Notes under the pieces: generated by a model
What the model saw: only the letters and a program-made list of their open reading frames with translations
What the model was told of the DNA's origin: nothing
Database searches by the model: none
NCBI RefSeq assembly: GCF_032595355.1
Contig: NZ_JASMWN010000017.1
Coordinates: 62,001-126,000 of the forward strand
Reading direction: 5' to 3'
DNA: 64,000 nucleotides
From: Sedimentitalea todarodis
GTDB lineage: Bacteria; Pseudomonadota; Alphaproteobacteria; Rhodobacterales; Rhodobacteraceae
Part shown: piece by piece, positions 1 to 7,133 of the stretch
Numbering within the stretch: position 1 is the first letter of the stretch
How the letters are laid out: the number at the start of each line of letters is the position of its first letter
Position numbers and translations under genes: made by a program

Positions 1-2
1 TA

Positions 3-614
3 CGTCTATCGCGCTTGCGCGACTGTGCGCGCCGCTTGCGCAACGACATACTGGATGAGAGCGTAGGAACGGTGCTGATCAGCCACGAGAACCTGCTTGG
101 GGCGATGCCGGGGAATGGCGGTACGGCGACGCTCTATCCTGCGCTGGAGAACATTGTCGGGGTGCTCGATGCGGCCTTTGACCCGCTGGTTCCGGAATTT
201 GTGGTCTATACCCGCGAGATGTCGGACTGGAAACGCAGTGTGCACGGTCAGGCGATACGATCCGACGGCTACACCGAGACATTTGTTGATTTCCTCGCCG
301 CGACCGAAGCCTGCGCAAGCTGGGCGGCGGTGCGGCAACGCCTGGCCACGGCGGTCGGAGCCGCCCGCTCAACCGTGTTCCGGGTCGAGGATGAACCGGA
401 CGAGGCGCGGCCGGGCCAACAACTTTTGCGCCATGCCGGGGTGAGCGCGGCGGAAATTGCCGCGCTACGTCCGGTGCGCGGGCGCAGAAATGTGCGCATG
501 ACTGCGGGCGGACTCGAGTTTCAGCGCCTGGTCAACCAGCTTGGACTAGATAGACATGCGCGCCGTGCGATTGCTGAATTGATCGCCGGGAACCAAAGGT
601 TGTTCGCGTCGTGA
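3..614 (+). CDS. Conserved hypothetical protein, 5' truncated by window edge
   Basis: The reading frame is open to the left edge, so the N-terminus is missing; a TTG at 15 is only a possible internal start. The visible 200 or so residues are soluble, with no signal peptide or membrane segment. Segments such as GTVLISHENLLG and VVYTREMSDWKRSV loosely resemble the sulfotransferase-like proteins found beside glycan-modifying genes in roseobacters, but I cannot assign a function. Its stop overlaps the GTG start of the FkbM gene by 3-4 nt, so the two are translationally coupled. They lie immediately upstream of sdhB. Confidence 0.6.
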   Translation, partial: RLSRLRDCARRLRNDILDESVGTVLISHENLLGAMPGNGGTATLYPALENIVGVLDAAFDPLVPEFVVYTREMSDWKRSVHGQAIRSDGYTETFVDFLAATEACASWAAVRQRLATAVGAARSTVFRVEDEPDEARPGQQLLRHAGVSAAEIAALRPVRGRRNVRMTAGGLEFQRLVNQLGLDRHARRAIAELIAGNQRLFAS

Positions 615-1324
615 CCCCGATCAGCGATCATATGTTCCGGCGCGCGTTGCGCCAGCGCGGGTTGGTGGCGGTTCCCAACAAGGGTCATCACGACTATCTG
701 CGCAGCTTTGGGGCGGAGACCGACGTGATCGTGGATGTGGGCGTGCACAGGGGCACGCCGCAATTGTACCGGGCCTTTCCCGATCGAAAGTTTGTCTTGA
801 TCGATCCGCGTTCGGAGGCCGAGGCCGAGACGCTCGCACATGGCGCGCCGGACGATTTCGATTTTCACGGCTGTGCGGTCGGTGCCGTCGAAGGCGAAAT
901 GGATCTGCGCATCCCGACGATGCGGCGCGGGAAAAACCCGGCGATGGCGGGGTTCAAATCCATTGCGGGGCCGATGGCCAGAGCAGTGAACGGTTATGAT
1001 CTGCGCAAGGTGCCTGTGGTGCCGCTTGACCAGATCATGCAACGATATCCCGGCCGCGTGGGTCTCAAGATCGACACCGAAGGTTATGAGCTTGAAGTGT
1101 TGCAGGGCGCGGCACGGACCCTGCTGCGCTGCGACTTCGTAATTGTCGAACTGTCGATAACCCATAGGTTTGACGATATCGCACCGCCCAGCCGGATTGT
1201 CGCCGAACTGGCCCGTGCCGGGCTTGAATTGCGTGATATCCTGCGCACCACCGGCGATGGCCAAGGCGGCGTACAACCGCGCCTGTTTGATGCTCTTTTC
1301 ACGAGATGGGAGGCCAGAAACTGA
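611..1324 (+). CDS. FkbM family methyltransferase
   Basis: A 237-residue SAM-dependent methyltransferase of the FkbM family. The SAM-binding motif I region is VDVGVHRG at residues 41-48, followed by the acidic strand end LIDPR near 63-67. The family hallmark KIDTEGYELEVLQGA is at 153-167. Family members O-methylate sugars or polyketides; the substrate here is unknown. It starts at a GTG overlapping the stop of the preceding gene and ends about 70 bp before sdhB. Function by family only. Confidence 0.85.
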   Translation: MTPISDHMFRRALRQRGLVAVPNKGHHDYLRSFGAETDVIVDVGVHRGTPQLYRAFPDRKFVLIDPRSEAEAETLAHGAPDDFDFHGCAVGAVEGEMDLRIPTMRRGKNPAMAGFKSIAGPMARAVNGYDLRKVPVVPLDQIMQRYPGRVGLKIDTEGYELEVLQGAARTLLRCDFVIVELSITHRFDDIAPPSRIVAELARAGLELRDILRTTGDGQGGVQPRLFDALFTRWEARN

Positions 1325-1397
1325 TGTGCCGTCCCGGTCCGACACAAACGTGGTCCAAACCGCCACACCCAATTTTCCGCCCAGTGAGGTATTTGCA

Positions 1398-2177
1398 ATG
1401 GTCCAACTGACGCTCCCCAAGAACAGCCGTATCACCACCGGAAAGACCTGGCCGAAGCCGGAGGGTGCGACCAACGTCCGCAAGTTCCAGATCTATCGCT
1501 GGACCCCGGATGATGGTCAGAACCCGCGCGTGGACACGTATTTTCTTGATATGGACAAATGCGGCCCGATGATTCTCGATGCGCTGATCAAGATCAAGAA
1601 CGAGATCGATCCGACGCTGACATTCCGGCGGTCCTGTCGCGAAGGGATATGCGGGTCTTGCGCGATGAACATCGACGGGATCAATACTCTGGCTTGCATC
1701 TACGGACTGGACGAGGTCAAGGGCGATGTCAAAATCTATCCGCTGCCGCATATGCCGGTGGTCAGGGACCTGATCCCCGATCTGACGCATTTTTATGCCC
1801 AGCATGCAAGCATCATGCCGTGGCTCGAAACCAAGACCAACCGCCCGGCGAAAGAGTGGAAACAGTCGATTGAGGACCGCAAGAAGCTGGACGGCCTCTA
1901 TGAATGCGTGATGTGCGCATCGTGCTCGACATCCTGCCCGTCCTACTGGTGGAATGGCGACCGCTATCTCGGGCCCGCAGCGCTTCTGCACGCCTATCGC
2001 TGGATCATCGACAGTCGTGACGAGGCGACAGGCGAGCGGCTGGACGAGTTGGAAGACCCTTACAAGCTGTATCGGTGCCACACGATCATGAACTGTGCCA
2101 AGACCTGTCCAAAGGGGCTGAACCCGGCCAAGGCGATTGCCGAGATCAAGCACATGATGGTGGAACGCTCGGTCTAG
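1398..2177 (+). CDS. sdhB: Succinate dehydrogenase iron-sulfur subunit
   Basis: Iron-sulfur subunit of respiratory complex II, which passes electrons from SdhA flavin to quinone in the inner membrane. It has 259 residues, the usual length. Cysteines 80, 85, 88 and 100 (SCREGICGSC then C) form the plant-type [2Fe-2S] site. C170, C173 and C176 (CVMCASC) plus C227, C233 and C237 (CHTIMNCAKTC) ligate the [4Fe-4S] and [3Fe-4S] clusters. I chose the ATG at 1398 because the protein family begins MVQLTLPKNS; a longer open frame upstream runs through the FkbM gene and is not real. The sdhA neighbour expected directly upstream is replaced by two unrelated genes. Confidence 0.97.
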   Translation: MVQLTLPKNSRITTGKTWPKPEGATNVRKFQIYRWTPDDGQNPRVDTYFLDMDKCGPMILDALIKIKNEIDPTLTFRRSCREGICGSCAMNIDGINTLACIYGLDEVKGDVKIYPLPHMPVVRDLIPDLTHFYAQHASIMPWLETKTNRPAKEWKQSIEDRKKLDGLYECVMCASCSTSCPSYWWNGDRYLGPAALLHAYRWIIDSRDEATGERLDELEDPYKLYRCHTIMNCAKTCPKGLNPAKAIAEIKHMMVERSV

Positions 2178-2246
2178 CGGCGATCGCCCGGCGTTTACCA
2201 CGACACTCAAACAATGCTAGGCTGCCCTAATCCGGGAGGGTCCAGC

Positions 2247-3404
2247 ATGGCTTCTTGCGTCACCATTCTTGTCGGCACCACAAAGGGGGCGTTCCTGTTG
2301 ACGGGCATGCCCGGTGGCTTGGAATGGTCCGTTTCAGGCCCTCATTGCGACGGCTGGTCGATCAATCATGTGATTGGCGATCCGGCGACGGGTACGATCT
2401 GGGCCGGTGGCGGTGGTGATTGGACCGGCGCAGGGGTGTGGCGCTCGGACAATGGCGGTGCCGACTGGGTGCTTTCGAAACTTTCGCCCGGCCAGATCGA
2501 CGAATGGGCCGCGAACGACCCCGATACGGCAGCATTTCTCAACTGGGAACCGGTGGAGTCGCCGTTTGACGCCGACATGAAGGCGGTCTGGGCGCTGCAC
2601 CACGCGCATGGCACGCTCTATGCGGGCACAAATCCCGCGAGCTTGCTGGCAAGCGGTGACAGCGGCATCACTTGGGCAAGTGTTGACGCGCTGTCCGAAC
2701 ATCCGTCGCGAGAGACATGGAATCCCGGTGCGGCCGGACTTGTCATGCACACCATCGTCAGTGATCCCGATAGCCCTGAGAAACTCTGGACCGGCATCAG
2801 CGCCGCCGGCGTCTTTGCCACAGAGGATGGGGGTGTCAGCTGGGATCGACGCAACCGGCTTTCGAACGCCGAAGCCTGTGCGGACCATCATCACCCGGCT
2901 GCCCCGCGCGACGGTGAGATCGGCCATTGTGTGCACAATATGGTGCGCGCGCCGGGCGCAGACCTGCTGTACCAGCAGAACCACCATGGTGTGTGGAAGT
3001 CCGGAGATGGTGGGCGCACATGGGCGGACATCACGGCTGGCTTGCCATCGACGTTCGGCTTTCCCATCGCTGTCCATCCGCGAGATCAGAACACGATCTG
3101 GGTTCTGCCGCTCAACAGTGATGCCGGAGGGCGCTATCCTCCCAACGCCTCGGCAGCCGTGTGGAAATCGGAGGACGGCGGAGAAAGCTGGGCTGCACAA
3201 CAAGATGGTCTGCCGATCGAAAACTGCTATTTTACGGTACTCCGGCAAGCGATGGCGACGGATCGAGGCGACCCGACTGGTGTCTATTTCGGTACGAATA
3301 CAGGCTCGGTGTTTGCCAGCGCCGATGAGGGCGAAAGCTGGACAGAGATCGCGCGACATCTGCCGACGGTCCTGTCGGTTGAAACGCTTGAGCGCTCAAG
3401 TTGA
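2247..3404 (+). CDS. BNR/Asp-box repeat (sialidase/VPS10-like beta-propeller) protein
   Basis: A 385-residue protein built on Asp-box repeats. I can see at least six S-x-D-x-G-x-[TS]-W type boxes (SDNGGADW, SGDSGITW, TEDGGVSW, SGDGGRTW, SEDGGESW, SADEGESW), as in WD40/YVTN/BNR-like exo-alpha-sialidase folds. No signal peptide is visible, so it is probably cytoplasmic, and the catalytic residues of true sialidases are not recognisable. The ATG at 2247 is preferred over one at 2214 because GGGAGGG precedes it by about 6 nt. It is likely a structural or binding propeller of unknown partner; enzymatic activity is not supported. Confidence 0.8.
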   Translation: MASCVTILVGTTKGAFLLTGMPGGLEWSVSGPHCDGWSINHVIGDPATGTIWAGGGGDWTGAGVWRSDNGGADWVLSKLSPGQIDEWAANDPDTAAFLNWEPVESPFDADMKAVWALHHAHGTLYAGTNPASLLASGDSGITWASVDALSEHPSRETWNPGAAGLVMHTIVSDPDSPEKLWTGISAAGVFATEDGGVSWDRRNRLSNAEACADHHHPAAPRDGEIGHCVHNMVRAPGADLLYQQNHHGVWKSGDGGRTWADITAGLPSTFGFPIAVHPRDQNTIWVLPLNSDAGGRYPPNASAAVWKSEDGGESWAAQQDGLPIENCYFTVLRQAMATDRGDPTGVYFGTNTGSVFASADEGESWTEIARHLPTVLSVETLERSS

Positions 3405-3420
3405 TCGCAGACCTGTAAAC

Positions 3421-3633
3421 ATGGTTGTCCTGCTCCTCCTCCTGATCGGGGTTGCCGCCTATTTTTTCTGGCGTTCGCAGACATCGACGTTGACGCGGCA
3501 ATGCCGGTGGCGCGCCGACCGGACGGTGGCCGAGGACTACTATCATTGTCTCGCCTGCGGCGGTCAGATCAGGACAGGCGATGATCATGCGCCACGTGCA
3601 TGTGTGGCCCGTATGCCACGAGACTCTTCCTGA
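3421..3633 (+). CDS. Small membrane-anchored zinc-ribbon-like protein
   Basis: A 70-residue small protein beginning 16 bp after the BNR gene. Residues 1-17 are a single hydrophobic helix (VVLLLLLIGVAAYFFW). A basic, cysteine-bearing tail follows (RQCRWRADR, then HCLACGG and RACVAR), which looks like a degenerate zinc ribbon. Similar short proteins with an N-terminal anchor and a TLTRxCRWRADR motif occur in Rhodobacteraceae, by recollection only. No strong ribosome site is visible, so translational coupling to the BNR gene is possible. Function unknown. Confidence 0.6.
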   Translation: MVVLLLLLIGVAAYFFWRSQTSTLTRQCRWRADRTVAEDYYHCLACGGQIRTGDDHAPRACVARMPRDSS

Positions 3634-3689
3634 TCAAGCGCTGCAAAAGAAATTTCATGTTGCTGCATTTTCCCTCTTGCCAGGAATCA

Positions 3690-3828
3690 CATTTGGTCCG
3701 ATATGCGGCTTCAAGACGCCAACGCACGCGCCTCTGTCCCAAGGGCCAACCCCCCATGGTTACGTAGCGACGGTAACGTCTCTGAATGGAAGTGAGCGGT
3801 CATATATGGCCGGGTCTATTGGAGATGA
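3690..3828 (+). ncRNA. Candidate speF RNA leader of ornithine decarboxylase
   Basis: The roughly 200-nt leader of the decarboxylase gene has a conserved-looking stretch at 3728-3760 (CCTCTGTCCC, AAGGGCC, CCCCCATGG) that resembles the alphaproteobacterial speF motif as I remember it. It is followed by a hairpin GTTAC/GTAAC at 3759-3763 and 3773-3777, then a second hairpin GGTCATATATGGCC shortly before the Shine-Dalgarno GGAG at 3821-3824. Position upstream of an ornithine decarboxylase fits. The exact limits are not certain. Confidence 0.55.
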
Positions 3829-3830
3829 CC

Positions 3831-5015
3831 ATGAACGCTATCGTAACCGACTTGTCGGCCGTCGCCCGTATTGCGCCTGCTGCCTATCCCGCAACTCGCA
3901 TCGAGTCGTTCCTGAAAACCACCCGGTTTGATCGGCCCACCCTTGTCCTGGATATCGAGGCCGTTGCCCGTCAGTACCGCGCACTCAAGGCCGGCTTGGG
4001 CCGTGCACACATCCACTATGCGGTCAAAGCCAACCCGCAGCGCGAGATCATTGAGGCTCTGGTGAACCTGGGTTCGGGCTTTGATGCGGCCAGCCGTGCG
4101 GAAATCGAACTGTGCCTCAGCCAGGGCGCCGACCCCGATCACATCTCGTTTGGCAATACCGTCAAGCGCGCTTCCGACATTGTCTTTGCCCACCACGCCG
4201 GTGTGTCGCTGTTTGCTGCCGATGCCGAGGAAGAACTGGAGAAAATCGCGGAGTTCGCTCCAAACAGCCGGGTTTACATCCGCCTGATTGTCGATGCGTC
4301 CGAAGCCGACTGGCCGCTGTCGCGCAAATTCGGCTGTGCCCGTGAGAAGGCGATCAAGCTGCTGGACATGGCGGTTGACCTCGGCCTGTCTCCGGTGGGC
4401 TTTTCGTTCCATGTTGGCAGCCAGACCCGGCGCGCCGATATGTGGACCGCGACGTTGGATCAGGTTGCGCAAATCTGGCGCGACGCAAAGGCGGCAGGTC
4501 ACGACCTGAGCCTGTTGAACATCGGCGGTGGTTTCCCGGCCTTCTACGGCGAAGAGATCGAAGCACCGACGCCATATGCGGCAAAGGTGATCGACCTGAT
4601 CGCCGCCCGCTTTGGCGACGTGCCGCAGATCATGGCGGAACCTGGCCGCGGGATGGTGGCCGAGGCTGGCATGATTGCCGCTGAAGTCCTGCTGGTCTCG
4701 AAGAAATCGGACAGCGACATGTTCCGCTGGGTGTATCTGGACATCGGCAAGTTCTCGGGCCTGGCCGAGACCATGGACGAAGCCATCCGATACCAGTTCG
4801 TGACCGACCGTGACCACGAGGAGACAGGCCCTTGTATTCTTGCCGGCCCGTCCTGCGACAGCGCCGATGTGCTCTATGAAAAGCGTCCCGTGTCGCTGCC
4901 GGTCGGGCTGCGTTCAGGCGACCGGTTCATCATTCGCAACTGTGGTGCCTATACATCGACATACGCGTCGATCGGTTTTAACGGCTTTCCGCCACTCGAC
5001 GTTGTGGTGATCTGA
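3831..5015 (+). CDS. speF: Ornithine decarboxylase (fold-type III PLP enzyme)
   Basis: A 394-residue PLP-dependent decarboxylase of the eukaryotic-like ornithine/lysine decarboxylase family, making putrescine (or cadaverine). The PLP lysine is K66 in HYAVKANP. H194 in FHVGSQ stacks on the cofactor, GGGFP (232-236) and EPGR (270-273) bind phosphate, and catalytic C342 lies in GPSCDSADVLY. The ATG at 3831 has GGAG 6 nt upstream; ATG 3825 is a close alternative. It is monocistronic-looking behind a structured leader. Substrate specificity between ornithine and lysine cannot be settled from sequence alone; the leader RNA favours ornithine. Confidence 0.88.
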   Translation: MNAIVTDLSAVARIAPAAYPATRIESFLKTTRFDRPTLVLDIEAVARQYRALKAGLGRAHIHYAVKANPQREIIEALVNLGSGFDAASRAEIELCLSQGADPDHISFGNTVKRASDIVFAHHAGVSLFAADAEEELEKIAEFAPNSRVYIRLIVDASEADWPLSRKFGCAREKAIKLLDMAVDLGLSPVGFSFHVGSQTRRADMWTATLDQVAQIWRDAKAAGHDLSLLNIGGGFPAFYGEEIEAPTPYAAKVIDLIAARFGDVPQIMAEPGRGMVAEAGMIAAEVLLVSKKSDSDMFRWVYLDIGKFSGLAETMDEAIRYQFVTDRDHEETGPCILAGPSCDSADVLYEKRPVSLPVGLRSGDRFIIRNCGAYTSTYASIGFNGFPPLDVVVI

Positions 5016-5032
5016 ACTCCGAGGGGGAGGAG

Positions 5033-5056
5033 CAGGGCGGGCGCTTTCCCTGCCCC
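5033..5056 (+). terminator. Weak hairpin after the decarboxylase gene
   Basis: GCAGGG and CCCTGC arms form a stem about 20 nt past the decarboxylase stop codon. No T-run follows, so intrinsic termination is doubtful. Confidence 0.3.
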
Positions 5057-5060
5057 GACT

Positions 5061-5103
5061 TCTGGCGCACTCTCTGGGTGTTCGACAACCGGAGTGCGCC
5101 AGA
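5061..5103 (+). promoter_or_regulatory. 12-bp perfect hairpin covering the ribosome site and start of the DUF1989 gene
   Basis: TCTGGCGCACTC at 5061-5072 is exactly complementary to GAGTGCGCCAGA at 5092-5103, with a 19-nt loop. The 3' arm contains most of the only Shine-Dalgarno-like sequence (GGAG, 5091-5094) and ends on the A of the ATG. If transcribed from upstream, the hairpin would hide the start site; it could instead be an operator. Confidence 0.7.
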
Positions 5104-5951
5104 TGCCGTTTGACCCCCCCGCCGATGCCGAGGCCCGCCGCGCCGTGGCACCGGTGATCTGCTATCCGCCTGACACACTGCCGGCACCCGATCTGGCGCT
5201 ATACCTGGCCACGCGGGCCAGGGCTATCAAGGCGGCCGAGATTCTGGTGCCGCCGCGTGAAGCGGCCTGTTTCAGCGTTCCAGCCGGGCATTTCTTTCGC
5301 ATCAGTTCGGTTGAGGGCCCGCAGGTCGGGGACCTGAACCTGTGGCATGCGTCCACGCTTGACGAGCGGTTCTATTCTGGCAAGACCCGCGCGCTGCACG
5401 GTACGCATCTGACCACGGGCCAGAGAATGTGGAGCAGCTTTCCGCATTTGCGTCCGATGGCGACAATCGTGGCCGATACGCTGGACTGGTATGGCAAGGA
5501 CCGCTTTGGCGGATCGGTGCATGACGTGATCGGAACGCGCTGTGATCCCTATACCGGCAACCTGCTGGCTGGTGGCCAGTATCATCATTGCTGTCACTCC
5601 AACCTCACCCGCGCGCTCGCGGATCAGACCGGGATGTCGCTGGCCGAAGCAGAACCCTATGTGCATGACGTGCTGAACGTGTTCATGTGCACCGGATTTA
5701 CCCGTGACACCGGGCAATACTTCATGAAGGCAAGCCCCGTGCGACCGGGTGATTATCTCGAGTTCTTTGCCGAGATCGACCTGTTGGGGGCCCTCAGCGC
5801 CTGTCCGGGCGGAGATTGCAGCACCGAGCATTCGAGCGATGCCGCGCCGTGCTATCCGCTGCTGATCGAGACATTCGCGCCTGATGCCACCGAGTTGAAC
5901 GGGTGGCAAAGCCCCGCACTCAACAGATATGACGGCAGCCACGGGCGCTGA
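5103..5951 (+). CDS. DUF1989 / urea carboxylase-associated family protein
   Basis: A 282-residue cytoplasmic protein of the DUF1989 family (urea carboxylase-associated). Characteristic stretches are VPAGHFFRI, GDLNLWHA, GTRCDPYT, HHCCHSNLTRAL and VFMCTGFT. Clustered His/Cys residues suggest a metal site. The biochemical role of the family is unsettled; members occur near amine, urea and arginine catabolism genes, and this one follows an ornithine decarboxylase. The ATG at 5103 is chosen because GGAG lies 8 nt upstream; a GTG at 5094 is in frame but has no spacing for a ribosome site. The start codon lies in a strong inverted repeat. Confidence 0.85.
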   Translation: MPFDPPADAEARRAVAPVICYPPDTLPAPDLALYLATRARAIKAAEILVPPREAACFSVPAGHFFRISSVEGPQVGDLNLWHASTLDERFYSGKTRALHGTHLTTGQRMWSSFPHLRPMATIVADTLDWYGKDRFGGSVHDVIGTRCDPYTGNLLAGGQYHHCCHSNLTRALADQTGMSLAEAEPYVHDVLNVFMCTGFTRDTGQYFMKASPVRPGDYLEFFAEIDLLGALSACPGGDCSTEHSSDAAPCYPLLIETFAPDATELNGWQSPALNRYDGSHGR

Positions 5952-5978
5952 TTTGATAGAGATCTGGCGCTGGTTTGG

Positions 5979-6683
5979 TCAGGCAAAGGCCGCGGTGAGG
6001 GCGATTTCGACCATGTCGCCAAAGCTGGTTTCGCGCTGATCCGAGGGAAGTGCCTCGCCGGTGATGAGGTGATCAGAAACGGTCAAAACCGCCAGCGCGC
6101 GCCGATTGTAGCGAGCGGCCAAGGTATAGAGTTCGGCGGCCTCCATCTCGACGCCGAGAATGCCGTGGCGCACCATCTGTTCATTCAGATCAGGGCGTTC
6201 GTCGTAAAATACATCCGAGGAATAGATTCCGCCGATATGCGTCTGTGTTGCCTTGTTCGCCGCAGCGTCTGATGCCGCCCGCAACAGGGACCAATCCGCA
6301 CAGGGTGCAAAGGACAGTTCCTTGAAGATGCCACGAGAGGGGGTGGTCAGGGTGCTTGCGGTCATCGCAAGGATCACATCCCGTACCGCCACATGATCCT
6401 GCATGCCCCCGCAGGAGCCGATCCGTATCAATGTTTTGGCGTCATAGTCGCGAATCAGCTCGTTCACGTAAATGGACAGCGATGGCATACCCATACCGCT
6501 GCCCTGAATAGTAACCCGGTGCCCGTTCCAGAGCCCGGTAAACCCCAGCATGCCACGCACATCGTTGACCAATTCGACGTCGCGCAAAAACGTTTCCGCA
6601 GCCCATCTTGCGCGATAGGGGTCTCCCGGTAACAATACGGTTTCCGCAATCGTTCCGGGCTTTGCGCCGATATGAATTGTCAT
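5979..6683 (-). CDS. deoD: Purine-nucleoside phosphorylase, DeoD type
   Basis: A hexameric-type purine nucleoside phosphorylase of 234 residues, cleaving purine (deoxy)nucleosides with phosphate in salvage. Visible family motifs are LLPGDPYRA near the N-terminus, GSGMGMPS, RIGSCGG for phosphate binding, GVEMEAAELY for ribose/base contacts and TVSDHLITGE containing the catalytic Asp. It converges with the DUF1989 gene. About 12.7 kb away lies a BMP-type ABC transporter of the kind that imports nucleosides, which would feed this enzyme, but the two are not in one operon. Confidence 0.95.
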   Translation of the reverse strand: MTIHIGAKPGTIAETVLLPGDPYRARWAAETFLRDVELVNDVRGMLGFTGLWNGHRVTIQGSGMGMPSLSIYVNELIRDYDAKTLIRIGSCGGMQDHVAVRDVILAMTASTLTTPSRGIFKELSFAPCADWSLLRAASDAAANKATQTHIGGIYSSDVFYDERPDLNEQMVRHGILGVEMEAAELYTLAARYNRRALAVLTVSDHLITGEALPSDQRETSFGDMVEIALTAAFA

Positions 6684-6700
6684 GCTGGGGCTTGCCTGAC

Positions 6701-7024
6701 TCAGATTTCCAAATCAGTGATATCCGTGCCCTTTGCGAGGGCATCGTGAATCCATTGAGGTTTGCGCCCGCGACCGGACCAGGTTTGTTTCGGATCGTCG
6801 GGATTGCGGTATTTCGCCTTGGTCTTTGGGACTTTGGCTGATTTGCGTTTGACGACATCGTCCGACAATTCGCTTAGTTCGAAGCCGTATTCAGCCGCGG
6901 CCCGTTCTGCTGCTTCCAATGCATCTTTGCGCTCGCGCTTTTCGGCGTTCTTTATTGCTTTCTCGACATCCTTGCCGAGCTGCCTCAGCTCTTTTCGCGA
7001 CATCAATTCAAGATCTATCGTCAT
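6701..7024 (-). CDS. H-NS family nucleoid-associated protein (HvrA-like)
   Basis: A 107-residue H-NS family protein. Residues 1-55 form a charged coiled-coil oligomerisation region (ELMSRKELRQLGKDVEKAIK and onward). The C-terminus has the DNA-binding core YRNPDDPKQTWSGRGRKPQW, with the minor-groove loop SGRGRKP. Rhodobacter HvrA is the studied relative, acting on AT-rich promoters. The start at 7024 is set by GGGAGA just upstream; the frame stays open further upstream but lacks a ribosome site. It lies 17 bp upstream of deoD in the same direction. A perfect 10-bp inverted repeat sits in its leader. Confidence 0.92.
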   Translation of the reverse strand: MTIDLELMSRKELRQLGKDVEKAIKNAEKRERKDALEAAERAAAEYGFELSELSDDVVKRKSAKVPKTKAKYRNPDDPKQTWSGRGRKPQWIHDALAKGTDITDLEI

Positions 7025-7043
7025 ACGTTTCTCCCTGTGAACG

Positions 7044-7069
7044 TATATGACGCGGATTGGCGTCATATA
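7044..7069 (-). promoter_or_regulatory. Perfect 10-bp inverted repeat upstream of the H-NS gene
   Basis: TATATGACGC at 7044-7053 and GCGTCATATA at 7060-7069 are perfect arms with a 6-nt spacer. The site begins 20 bp upstream of the H-NS start and just upstream of its ribosome site. It is a good candidate operator (possibly autoregulatory) or leader hairpin. Confidence 0.65.
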
Positions 7070-7133
7070 TTGACACATTAGCGGTCATTGCGACGCGCTT
7101 CAGCGCCAAAATCGATATTGGATCGATTATTTT

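Noticed and set aside
1170..1397. N-terminal extension of sdhB
   Set aside because: It lies in another frame of the FkbM gene and adds residues not found in SdhB.
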